62,000 nt of DNA from Tubiluchus corallicola (lineage: Eukaryota > Priapulida > Priapulimorpha > Priapulimorphida > Tubiluchidae). Under the pieces are notes generated by a model that saw nothing but the letters and a program-made list of their open reading frames with translations, was not told where the DNA came from and searched no databases. Positions 13,902 to 26,040 of the stretch are shown piece after piece (within the stretch, counting starts at the first letter, position 1; every line of letters starts with the position of its first letter). Location: the NCBI GenBank assembly GCA_030141605.1, contig JAQGDQ010000233.1:1-62000 (forward strand). Reading direction: 5' to 3'. Both the position numbers and the translations under genes were made by a program.

Positions 13902-14049
13902 GTAGCGATAAGCTTCGCAATTAATGTGGGCGTTCTAGGCAGTGTGTAATAGACTTACATTGCACGGCACCGCACGCAATAATGTCCACTTTGCACACGA
14001 CACAGTGGGATGGCCTCGGGTTAATTATTAACTGTAATGATCTGTTTTG
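13902..14049 (+). repeat. 150-bp dispersed direct repeat, copy 2
   Basis: Same unit as 13371-13520, with a 2-bp deletion (cacacagtggg to cacagtggg) and a few substitutions. It is preceded by an (AAT)n/(AT)n tract and followed at once by the compound microsatellite at 14060. Confidence 0.9.
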
Positions 14050-14057
14050 TTTGGCCT

Positions 14058-14257
<200 letters not shown>

Positions 14258-14258
<1 letters not shown>

Positions 14259-15285
14259 TGTGCGCTATGTTAACTAAATATCTCTTCCATTTAATTATTC
14301 GTTATATTAATTATTGTCAAGAGCGGTGTTACTCTTAATGTGTGTGTAGTGTTTATGCCATGTGGGCCATATACCTGCAATTCTGTGCTTTTGCAGATAT
14401 CAATAAAAAAGTAGTAAGTAAAAATAATTTGCAGCTAGTTAACGAAATGGAAATACGTTGAAGCATATAAAACGTCACCACGCTCCACTTGGAAGTAGGC
14501 TCGCAATTTGGTCCGAAGATTGTGTATCGTACATGCACGATACATACATCCGTTAATGGAATATTTTTACAGAGAAGGTAAGTGTAATTTAAATGGCAAG
14601 CTCTTTACTCTACAACCTCCTAGTTCTGTCGATGAGTGAAGCCATTTACAAATCAATGACAGCCTTTGAACAGATAGGTAGCTTTTAAGGACATCGTTAA
14701 TGACTATAAGTGCAGGAATGAGTTATCTACTTCTTACGTACGTCCCAAAAAGATAAATTTCTCTGCGCGTTAAAAAGAGGATGTCGGAAATTGGATTGTC
14801 TCAAGCTGTTCGGTGACAGTGTCAGCGTTAAAGTGAATATCTCTTTCCTTCCGATTTTTGTTCATTAGCATCAGTTCTATTAAAGTACGATAAACCGAGC
14901 ATTTTCAAAAATTGTCTGTCAGTTAACCAAATCAAAGCAAAAAATTCTGTAAAATTATTTTGGACAGTAGCTGGTTTTAAGAGCGAAATTTTAATATTTC
15001 TTCACAATACTCATGCAGCTGAGCTAACTTTAGAACAGCTGTTAGATGGCAGCGTAGTCGAGGTTCATAGTAGCATAATGTGCATCTATATGTATATACA
15101 TAGTTGGTATTTTAAGCGTCAAATTTTATTTTCTCGACTTATATCGAGTTGCTGTGGGACTTTGAACTCATTGTTGTCATTGATACTTTCAATCACAACC
15201 ACCGCCACTCATTATAACCGCAGGCGCTAGTGCGTTTCACCAACAAGGTTAACCCACAGACGATTATTTTCATTACCATTATCGT
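14258..15285. other. no supported gene
   Basis: Unique AT-rich sequence between two simple-repeat tracts. No repeat or frame of note. Confidence 0.6.
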
Positions 15286-15605
15286 CCTCATCGTCGTCGA
15301 CAGCAGTAGCAGCAATCGCAGCAACTGCTGCAACATCATCATCAATAGCAGCAACAGCATCAGGAGTAATACCAGTAGCACCAGTAGTTGTATTAACAGC
15401 AATATAGTAGCGGCAATCGCAGTAGTAGCAGCAGCAGCACAAAAACAATATCAGTAGCACCAGTAGCCATAGCAACGGCAATATAGTAGCAGTAATAGCA
15501 ATAAATAGTAGTAGTGGTAGTGGTAGGAACAGCAGTTGCAGCCACAGTAGCAGAAGCAGAAGCAGCAGCAGCAACAGCAACAACAGCAGTGGCAGCAATC
15601 GAGTA
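15286..15605. repeat. degenerate trinucleotide (AGC/AGT/AAC) tract
   Basis: About 320 bp of triplets of the form RRY/AGY in constant register (GCAGTAGCAGCAGCAGCAC, ATAGCAGCAACAGC). Frames on both strands are open by period-3 constraint (Leu-, Ala- or Ser-rich) but also contain TAG variants. A decayed (AGC)n microsatellite explains it better than a protein. Confidence 0.8.
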
Positions 15606-16539
15606 ACCGCTAAATATCTGCACATATCGAAGTTCCAACAAAATTGGTTTACTTCACAGTCATTCCAGATTATTGGTTTTCTCTCAGTTTCTGTCCCATT
15701 TCGTTTTATGTATCGTTATTGTAGCTAGGCTATTCAGCTGCCTAGTCTACTATTTGCTTGAATTGCGCTGGCTACTCCTACCTGAATCAGATAGCTCGCT
15801 AAACAAATAATGCAACTAGAATATGTAGGTCAACTTTACAGGAGGAATAAATAGAAGCCAAGCCTAATAAATGTTAGACCCAAATGCATTCATTCAGATG
15901 ATTTTTGCAAAACATTTCTCAGTACGACTGGAGATGCCGTGTAATAAACTTTTATTTGCTTACTTTGAAAATTGTTTTAATAAAGGCATGCTGTGTGGTC
16001 GATCTGCATGTAAGTGTTGGTAAACCATTTCAGCATAGTAGTAATTTTTTGTTCAAGTAATTAATTCTGAAAGTAACCAACTAGAGAATTTCTAATAACT
16101 AAAACTGATAAAGTAATTAAAAACATTTTAAATAGCTTGTTTTGCATGAAGAGCAGAGAAAAGTCTAATTATTTGAAAATCTGATAAATAAAGATAATGA
16201 GCAACGAAACTTACCCGTTTACAAACCTCATGAGTTATTTGTCAAATTAAAACGTTATTTGAAAACGGGTTGTAAAAATTGCTAATTGTTTGCAATAAAT
16301 AAAACTACGGCTAGTGCAGAAAGATGTTGCAATAAATTAATGATTAAGGCCTATTGCGAAAATACAAACGACAACTCAATAATTACTTTCGGTTTTAACG
16401 TGTAAGTCACCCAGTTATCATTTTGCCAAAGTCTATTAGTGATTTATTTGTTTCATATAGCTCTTTGAGTTAAATTGCCAATACCAAAAGGTTGTGAATG
16501 TAATATGAAAACAATAGTAACATAAGCTAGGTGCATTTT

Positions 16540-18975
16540 CAGAAAAACGGGACTCTAGAGGCATTTTCTAAAAGTGGACAAGACATCCAATCTTATCAAT
16601 TTGACTATACTGAATCCGAAAAAGGCAGCTGCCCGCTTAAAGGATTAAGGGAACAGGGCAAAAACGCAAAAAACAAAATGGCTTCCCAGTTTTTGCACAA
16701 ACAATATAAAAAATCAACAGAAATTTCCAAAGAGGCGACTGCGACATCTATTCCATGGTAGTTAACCTAAGAAACCCTTTGTTATTTTTACTTGAAAATG
16801 ACGCCAGTTTTTAAAATTGCCGCCACACAAAAATAAATTATGCCGGCCGTGCAATTACATTAACTTTTTCATCTAAAGATTTATTATAAAAAGGAAAAGC
16901 AATTTATTTTTACTAATTCGACCTTGTTGAATCTAAAAGCTGCTATTAGACCTCAAAGGGGATGAAAAGCGACTTATACAGTTCAATAAGCAAAAACCAA
17001 AATAGCCGCCGAGCTCCCGATTTGCGTTGTTTAGTTATAGTGAAACACTTGCTCAATTCGTCTAAAACTTTCAGTTTGCACAATCCTAGAACACATTAAG
17101 TTGATTAATTCCAGACTGCAATGTCGAAGGCAAATCGAAAATTATCCAATATGGCCACCATTTTCGGATGTCTGCTACTAGTCTTTAAAAGCCAAATCTT
17201 AGGTGTTAGAGCTGATAAAATAACGGTTTTGGTATCTAAATATAGGTTTTCAAGGCCAAGGAACCCATATATGAGGCTTAAGAACACCTACGATATCGAT
17301 AGTTGCCAAGACGGTTAATACAGAAGCGGCAGCCGCTTCTGTAGTATATTATGAGCTGTATTGAATGTTCATAATGGATTTTGTGTTTGTATATAGGTTT
17401 TAAAGGTCCATGATTTAGAGAAGTATCCAATATAACAGACAATTTTTAAGATGGCCGAAAAAATGGCTGTTACTAGCTTATAAAGTCCTTATCTTAGGCC
17501 ACATGAAATTTAGAACTCTGCTTTTTCAGTGCCTATAGCTTTTTCAGCAATATGGCTTTATACGCTGGTGACAGCCATCTTTTCGGCCATTTTGAAAATG
17601 GCAGCGTTATTGAGTGTTACCCTAGGTTCATGATCTTTAAAACCTATATTTAGATACTAAAATCATCACTTTACATCCAGCAGAACATTTTGGCAGCCAT
17701 CTTGAAATCCTGAGCATGTCACAAGCGTCAAAAGTGATTTTTCCACTTGAATAACTGCATTTACACACCAAAATCATCATGTTATTTGTTCTAACAGCTA
17801 CGATATGGCCTTTATATGGTAACAACAACCTTCTTGTTGGTCATCTTGAAAACTGCGGCCATTCTGAGGATTTTCGATTGACCCCATACACAAGATTAAT
17901 CTCCTTGATGAGTTCTAGCATTATGTAAAATTAGTTTTTAGGCGAAACAAGGAATCATTTCATCATTCTATTCAAATGGGTCTCGCGTTTAACCAGTGAC
18001 CATTTTCTTTTTTGCTTATTGGACTGCTTTAGTCTTTTTGGCGTATGTTTCGAGTCTTTGCAGTTTTTAGATTCAAAAATGTTGAATTGATGAAAATTGT
18101 GGGTGCTAACGGCACCTAGTTAACGTTTTCGAAATCTTTTTAGTTTACCATTTTTAACTTTGTTACACATTAGAACCAATCAGATATCAGAAGCCAACTT
18201 TAGATATATTCACATGATCTACATGACCTAATTTACCTGTTCATACGTACACGTGTACGATTATAGCTCTTTCTTTCTACCGTAATTCTGGTGAACCTAT
18301 TAACTGCTGTTTTTTTTGTTATCCGGGATGCCATTTTAGTCATCAAATTGTAAGTTTTAATAATTTAGATTAAATTATCTTTGTCTTGTAGATAATCTGC
18401 TATTTTTGTTATAGATCAGAAATCGTTTAGGTGATTATAGCTGTAATAAACTGCTGAAATTTCCTATTTTCACCTGTTAATCTGATAATTATTTTTCTAT
18501 TGTATGCTTCTCTCTATTATCGAATCGCATCTTTACACTGAATAAATTAACTTCTGGTTTATCGCACCAAATAGAGCCAGATTTAGCTTTTCCTTGGACA
18601 TTTTACTTGGGTGTATCCACAAAAATAATTTGGTTTTTGTTTTATAATAAGTGTTTGAGTGAAACAGCTAATATTAGTTACATGATCGGCATGATTTCGT
18701 TTTGCATGACAGCAATCCTGAAAATTGGCTGCAACATTTAAGAAATGGAAGTAACCGAAATAGATTAGTTACATCAGGTTACCATAGAGTAGATGTCATA
18801 ATCGCTTCCTTACAATAATTTTCTGGAAATTTCTTCTGATTCATAAAACTTGTGCAAAGATTTGGCGGCCATTTCGCTTTTTGCACTTTCGTTGCTCACT
18901 TTTAGAAAAAAACGTCCCCAGACCTTTATAGAAACACCTTTTTCAGAATTTTAGTCTAAACACCTTCTTCTAGTC
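16540..18975. mobile_element. composite inverted-repeat element, about 2.4 kb, diverged
   Basis: About 200-bp terminal segments at 16540-16765 and 18775-18975 are in opposite orientation and share ordered blocks: AAAATGG near the middle, TTTGCACAA, AGAAATTTCC, GCGA and GACATCTA near the inner edge, and TAACCT beyond it. The core (16900-18000) has diverged repeats in both orientations, such as TATCTAAATATAGGTTTT at 17234 (+) and 17638-17655 (-), and several ATGGCCG/CGGCCAT motifs. No transposase frame is visible. The architecture suggests an old non-autonomous DNA transposon; superfamily and target duplication are not determinable by eye. Confidence 0.55.
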
Positions 18976-19936
18976 TATATGGACCAATTGGCTGTTTTAG
19001 TAGCATTTATACTTTAATGTAAAAAACGTTAGGTTGTAAGCTTATTTAGCTTATAAATATAAGATACGTCTTTTTAAGATCCACAAAAATAAAACTTTTC
19101 ATATTGGCAACTTAACCATTCCATGTTATGGGGCATAGACAATGGTGCAGTGAAAACATAAGTGTGCTGTGGCGTCTGCCAGAGGGTAAATGACACTGGA
19201 CATAGGTCATTTCGATTCAGTTCAGTTCAATAACTCTAACGCCAGAGTCATGAACCTTGCAATGTAGGATGTGAGACAACGCTACGGCTAAAAAAAGCTG
19301 AGGATTGTTTAAAACCCAGAAATACGGTGAACAAACTGGAAAATCAGAGTGAACTGCTCAGTCTCACAATGAGCAGACCGCACTAGCACAGTTAATTAAT
19401 AATTAGTTACGGGTACCGAGCCCACTGGTCAACCACACATGAGTGCTCAAAATTTATTCAATCTCATTTTGTTTAAAATTTGCAGAAAGTCATCCCCGCC
19501 TTTCCTACCGTTGAAAATCTTCAGAGCTGTAAGCTTTCAATTTCTAAACAGAGAATAAAGTCTGGCGACACTTACATGTATGATTTATCCGATTAGTAGA
19601 AATCTTTTTCAGCAAATTGGAAAATAATCAGCCACGTAATGCGCTGTAATTAGTTTAACAACGCCGCGCGCCATTAACTTATTAAAACTGTAAATTTTTG
19701 CACAACGTTTCGTAAAGTTGTTACATTATTAATTCATTTAGCTGCATTTAAATAAAACACAAAGAAATAAAGCATAAAGAGAGGACGTAGCGATCAAAAG
19801 CAAAAGACGAGAACAAAACGCATCCAGTTTTTACTACCATTAATATGTTTTTATTTTGACCATTGATTAACAGCTAAGTATTTACCACATTTGTGGCATG
19901 AACTGGGTAGTATGGGTTGTTACAGGCGACCATCTT
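18976..19936. other. no supported gene
   Basis: Unique sequence between the composite element and the compound microsatellite. Nothing recognised. Confidence 0.6.
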
Positions 19937-20097
19937 GGCTTTGGCTTGGGCTTGGGCTTGGGCTGGGCTGGGCTGGGCTGGGCTGGGCTGGGCTGGGCTT
20001 GGATTACATTACATTACATTACATTACATTACATTACATTACATTACATTACATTACATTACATTACATTACATTACATTACATTACATTACATTAC

Positions 20098-20126
<29 letters not shown>
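19937..20126. repeat. compound microsatellite (GGGCT)n(ATTAC)n(ATT)n
   Basis: Three arrays run in series: GGGCTT/GGGCT pentamers (19937-20000), uninterrupted ATTAC pentamers (about 20003-20097) and ATT trimers (to 20126). Open frames across it (Gly-Leu-rich then ITLHY-repeated) are produced by the 5-bp period. Confidence 0.95.
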
Positions 20127-20128
<2 letters not shown>

Positions 20129-20738
20129 AACAGAATACAAAAAACAAAACAAAAGGGGCAAAAAAGGAGGCGCAAAAATTGGCGAAAACTTCTTTTGAGC
20201 CTCAAGAAGACAAGAAAACCGCGAAAATTAAAACGCCCACAGCTAAAATTGGATTAATGCTATAGTCACAAGGTGCATTTGAAGGTGAGGAATTTTCATT
20301 TTTCAATGCCAGATGTATTGTATGCCTGTATACGTATCGTACTGATATCACTTAGGGCTCTATTATTTATAGTGAATAATTAGGTTAGTCAATGTTAATT
20401 CAAACGTTCACCCAGCTTATTAAGCATTACCTCTTTCGTCCCATTTATTTGTTTATTTGTTTGTTTATTTATTTCATTATTTGTTTCTTATTATTATTCA
20501 AGACTCTAATTTGGTATAACGCGTCGATCTTCGAAGTGCTATTTTTAGGTTTCATATTTCAGTTTCAATTTTCGTTTTATTTCATTTTATTAAAATGTTA
20601 TTTTCTGTCTCACGGGGGGGGGGGTGATGATGATAACTCTTTTATTGCAAATAAATGGGGGGGGAGGGAAAACCAAAAATGTAGGGTCTGGGACAGTAAT
20701 GCTTCGAGTTTTGAGCAGCAATAGCCTATAACTTATCA

Positions 20739-20985
20739 AATGAAAGCTCTTGGTGTAAGGCGAATTGAATGGTGTAGGTTACGCCGAGGTTGGTACCTTT
20801 CTGACCCTACTAGGGGGCAAAATATGGGTCGCGTTACAAATGCCTTATGTGTCGAGAGACAGTAGCTTGTAGTACATCTCAATGAAAGGTATCATTGAGA
20901 TGATTTGAATGACGTAAGTTGACGCCTTAATAGGTTTACCTTTGACACGCGAGTCACAAGTTGAAAGTTACAAGGTGTAATTTCG
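20739..20985 (+). repeat. two diverged tandem units of about 140 bp
   Basis: Blocks near 20739-20800 recur near 20881-20945 in the same order: ATGAAAG, GAATTGAATG/GATTTGAATG, GTAGGTTACGCC/GTAAGTTGACGCC, GGTACCTTT/GGTTTACCTTT. A perfect short hairpin (ATCTCAATGA...TCATTGAGAT, 20877-20902) sits at the junction. Confidence 0.6.
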
Positions 20986-22004
20986 TTGTGAAGTGCTCAA
21001 CGGTAATCAAACAATGAAAATTCAGTAAAATCATAGTCACATATTTCAAACAAAAGGCTGACTAGTTAGGCCTAATTCTGTAACGATTGTTTGCAAAATC
21101 TTCAACTCCTGACTGTATCAGAAAGATTTGTCAACTAGTTATAATTATGACCCAGAGGGAAAATAAACCTCTGGATGTGCTAATGTTCAGTCTAAATATA
21201 ATTAAATGAAACATTTTTCACTAATATAAGTTGTTTAAGAAAGACTGTTACTAATTATGTTTCAGAAAAAATCTGCCTTTAAACGTCAAGTCGAGCCACA
21301 AATACGACATAAATAAACGAGTACTTCATATGAAAGTCAAGCATTTGTTGTAATCTAGCTGCGTTAAAGAAGTTAGAGAAATACTTCTTTCGTTTTAATA
21401 CACGTTATAGTCCACGGAATGCTGTGAAAAATTTGAACGAGACGAATAAATGTAAAAATTGACAAAATTTATTGACCTGCACATCTTGGACTATGGATTA
21501 TTACATATACCATGCAGATGAGTGTGGTATTAGCATATTTAGCAAGCCAAATTTAACCAACTGCCTAAAAATTAGAAATACATTTGTAATGTATACGCTC
21601 AAACCAAAGTTGCGTTCCCATATCTATGTAGTTCATTCTGCAAAAATACAAATTTTCTGTAGTCTACAATTACTACATCTACAAATCTACTGAAATAAGT
21701 GCAAGAAAATAAGTGCTACAGATTACTACGTTACACTAAAAAGCTAAAATGCATACATACATTGTTGGTCCAATATTGAGTCGAGAAAAAGCCAGAATGT
21801 CAGTAAAAGGTAGCATTATAATTATAAGTAAAATTTTAAATGTAACACAGACGTGTGTACATAACAAGTTCCACCTATACAATGTCAGAGTAGAAAAAGT
21901 AGTCTAGCTTGTTGAGCTACAGTCTAATATATTGTGGCTTCCAATGCATATACTACATTGGGAAGGGGTAATGGACCAAAACATTTGCACCTGCAACAAC
22001 ATTC

Positions 22005-22220
22005 CTGTTTTTCTGAGTATACGAAACCTGTTTTGCTTCCAACACTGAAGTTTTCTCAGTAAGACCTCTGGGCAATCTAAGATTTCTCAGTGAAACTATG
22101 ATCTGCTAGGAAAAACCCAAGATCACACTTCTGAGCAAAACTAGCGAAACATGTGATATCTAAGCAAAACGAAAGTTTTTTTAGCAAGACACGGGATTTC
22201 TGAACGAAAACTAATAAGTT
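22005..22220 (+). repeat. degenerate minisatellite, about 35-45 bp unit
   Basis: Five or so loosely repeated units carry a core like TTTCTCAGTGAAACT or TTCTGAGCAAAACT, followed by GATCT/GATTTCT. Divergence between units is high. Confidence 0.5.
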
Positions 22221-25200
22221 TGGGGGAAAATAGGACGACGGACAGACTTTCCCGCTTTTATAGAATTTATACCTATATATTAGTGGTTTTATGTTTTCGC
22301 AAATAAATGGTAATAATCACCGCTAAAAATGTATGATTTGAACACGTCATTAGTCAACGTGTGAGTTTGTGAATTTATTAGACCAATTTGTTGATGCTAT
22401 TTCATAAAATTTTCATTTCTGAGTTACGGTTAGGAGAAAATTATGTTGGCTTTGCGCGGAAATCGTGCGTAATCAGCATCATTACTGCGCGTTTACAAAG
22501 GAAGAAGTAGCGACTTCGCAGCATGAAAATGTCCAGTGTTCTAATTACGATCCAAACTGGCACTTGAAGATTTGCATGATCAAAACAATTCTGTTGAAAA
22601 GTGCTTTTCAGCTTCAGTTGCCCGCAGTTTTAGTCTTTGTTACCTCCTGCAGTGTAGACAAGCTTGCATAATATAGACTGCGTAGCGGAGATATTGTTAT
22701 TTTTGCACACATTCGCAGAAAGGTTCGCTGTAATAGCAACGTAAAAACCAGGAAAGATAAAAATAAAATTAAATATACACAATAGTAAAATTTTTGCTTA
22801 CAATTATCCACAAGAAATATGTAAATAATACGCACACATTGGTTACTGCGTGCCACTGGTTTCTCTAAAAGAAACCCAATAAAGTTATTAATGCACGCAC
22901 TTTGCATTTTTGTTCAAACTTATTCTGTTTAACTATAAATATTTAAAATGTATCAGTTGCTAGAGGTTAACTAAAAGTTATGTAAAACTAATGGGTATTA
23001 CAACAGACATTTTTAAATAGCGACTTAAATGTTGTTATGTTGTTGTTGTTGCTGTCGATGTTGTTGACTCAAAGAACATTAAGTAGCACATGCTTTTATA
23101 GTACTATATAATTTGTTCGTGTGTAATTAACCCTTACAACTAGTTTAATACATGTATATAGTTGATTTAAAAAAGATAGCAATATAGTGGAACTAGCAAA
23201 AGATCTTGTTAATTACGAATTCATTTAGTATCATGTCGTAATTACCTATAAAAGTTTAAAATAATTACCATTGTATTAATTTAATACAGGCACAGCGATG
23301 CTAATAACACTTCTGCTGTTGTAAATTTAATTATACTTATCCTCTTTGTGTGAGTCTGTGCTGCGTTCTGCGGCAAACGTTTTGCTGATTTTAGTGAGTT
23401 CTAAAACACAAAATGTGCTCAGCGATAATGTGTGACCATACAATTCACCTGATATATTTTGCGGATCGGGAACAATGATATTTGGCCGCTCCGATCGGAT
23501 CTTCACCCGGGACAACCCCACTCCAAGTCTCTTTAGTTCGCTTTATATGACTTCAGCGCTATTCAAGTTTTAATTTTGCAGGCTAAAAAACCAAATTTGA
23601 GAATTTTAATGACAGACTGTTATCTCGACTATTCTGTCTAATCTGTAAATCCAGATTCTGGTCAAAAACTCAACAGTTAAGATTTTTGCATTCTGGCGAA
23701 AATTGAGCATTGTGCCAATAAATCGTGCATTTTAGAATGACTTCTACGACGGCATTTTAACATTCAGAAAAGGAAACAATTGTTGGATTGTTGATTCCTA
23801 TCGGTCAACGTATTTACTAGTAACTTGCGAACGTGACTTCAACATTTTCCATAAAACTTCTCCGTTTTCTACCATACAGCTAATTTAATGTAAGGCTATC
23901 AGCACTTATCACACGCACAAAGGCACTTTTTAGAAAAAGCGAACACGGTAAATGAAATTTATTGAAATCTGCTATTTCAGAAAAAAACTTGCAAACCTGG
24001 TCCTTTACAAATGTCCTTCAAAAGCTCTTGCCTTCATTACCAGTTGTTAATAACTACTTTAATAAAAGTGAAGCCTGTCAATAATATGTTACAGATGAAT
24101 AACGTGTCAGCAGCTCTGGAGAGGAACTATTCACTAATCGTAACAGTCAAGTTGAGATAAGTACGACCAAATGTAGATGTGTTGCAGACGCTCAGATGAG
24201 TACTCATTTGACGGGTTGTTCAATGCTCATGTGTTTAATGTTCAGGGGTTTCATTTACGGTACATAATGTATATTTTCACATATCCGGGTTAGTCCGATC
24301 AGTATTAAGGACGTTTTATGTTAAAAAGGCTTATTAAAGCTTCTAATTTAGCATGCTCTTGGTACACTAAAGCTTGGGTTGTCTTAATTATGTTTTTATT
24401 AATTCGACAATTTTGTTAAATTCTCGCCAGCGGTGTTTAACAAAACTATTTATTATTTGTCGTTATTATTATTCATGGTTATTATTTCTTATATGCTATG
24501 TTTAAAGAAGGGCTGTTATCTGAACACTAGAGCGTAGTTAGTATTTTAGTATCATTGGGAAGTGACTCACCCTAATTAGATGGTAGAATTATTTTAAATA
24601 ATCGGTTTGCAAAACGGTTTATTCGAAAAAGCAAACCGGCTGATGGACAATACAGACGTCGTTTGCTCAGATCAACTTTCTCGGCATACGTAGGACAGAT
24701 GTAGCTAGGAAAAAATTTGTTAGCTGTGTATTAATATATAAGAAGCTTATGGTGAAGAGACAAAAGCGGCTGAGCAAACTAAAAGATACTGGTTGCGGCA
24801 AAGTATTTCTGCCGATATTTGCTGAAAGCCTAAGCCTTACCTGAAGTTAATGAGAAATGAGCTTATGGCTAATTTGTCAAAGAAAACGGCAACGAAAATT
24901 GCGCATAAGCTGGCATAATAAATATATGGTCTCTATACACGTCCGAAAGTGGTTAGGATACTTCTCCTGGTTCAATGGTTCATCTTAGAGGCTCCATAAT
25001 AACCCAGTCTCCAGTCTCACAACATTCATCGGTGAGAAGGCGCTGCCAGTGAATGCTGAATTTCAACTTGCATTCTGTGCATTCTGCCAAAGTCACATTT
25101 GAGACTTTCAGTGACATTTTAGAATCAAAGTCAAAATTTAGATTTTTTAGAAAAAAACAACTTGGAAACGGTACAGGATAAACCCATTGTTTCAATTACA

Positions 25201-25873
25201 AGCACATTGGAAGGATTTTGTAGTTTTTTTTTCAATGCTAATTAGCTGACATTTAACCTGGACAGCTTTTTTAATGCAATCAAGAATCCGTTTTTTTAAA
25301 AACTTGTAGCCCTTAGTATGAGAGACCAATAAAGGCCGTTCGGTGCTGGGTATAGTATACATAATTAGATTTCGTGAGAAGCCCTTGATTTCTGGCAATA
25401 GCGTTTTCCCAAACACATCCATCAAAGCTTCGCAAAAAAAACTGCACAAAGATTGGTTTGTGCAATTGTTTGGACGTCCTGAAAAAAATAAACGCACTAA
25501 TGGAAGGAGAAATAGATGGCCTATAAGGTATTAATGTTTCGTTTAAGAAGATGCTCATTTGAACGAAGTTCGAAGATATTTTTCAGCCCCACGCCTCCCC
25601 CTCTCGCCAGACCTGCACGGAACATTTGTTGTCTTTGTTTTTTTCCAGAAATTATGTGGCTGCTACAAGCATTGCCATTACCCACTGCATCATCATCATC
25701 TTATATGTGTTTTACAAAGAGATGTAATTGTTTGATGTATCTGTTAGCCTGTACCAGTTGTTATCGTTTGTCATTGCATATATTTTCAAGTTTGCGGTAA
25801 ATGTTTTTGCATGGTTTCGTATCATGTTGTTATTGGCGGACTTAATCAAGAGGATATAATTATGTAATTATAC

Positions 25874-25876
<3 letters not shown>
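22221..25876. other. no supported gene
   Basis: AT-rich unique sequence. Open frames of about 100 codons near 22.6-22.9 kb and 25.2-25.5 kb (minus) show no recognisable motif. GTGGTTAGGATACTTCTC near 24949 looks faintly like a tRNA A-box, but no B-box follows at the right distance. Confidence 0.55.
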
Positions 25877-25956
<80 letters not shown>

Positions 25957-26040
25957 CGTGCGTGCGTGTATATTATTTATATTAATATATTATATATATT
26001 AATTATATTATATATCATTAATTAATATAATGATATATAT
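25877..26040. repeat. (TG)n(TGCG)n microsatellite and AT palindromic tract
   Basis: (TG)n covers 25877-25952, then TGCG units to about 25968, then about 70 bp of nearly pure A/T with overlapping palindromes (TTAATATATTAATTATA type). Confidence 0.95.

Noticed and set aside
15193-15641. Leu-rich 132-codon frame on minus and Ser/Asn-rich frame on plus
   Set aside because: The period-3 repeat keeps frames open on both strands; composition is pure repeat and no domain is visible.
19891-20257. Three overlapping frames of 78-119 codons with WAGLG and ITLHY repeats
   Set aside because: These are translations of pentamer microsatellites in three phases.
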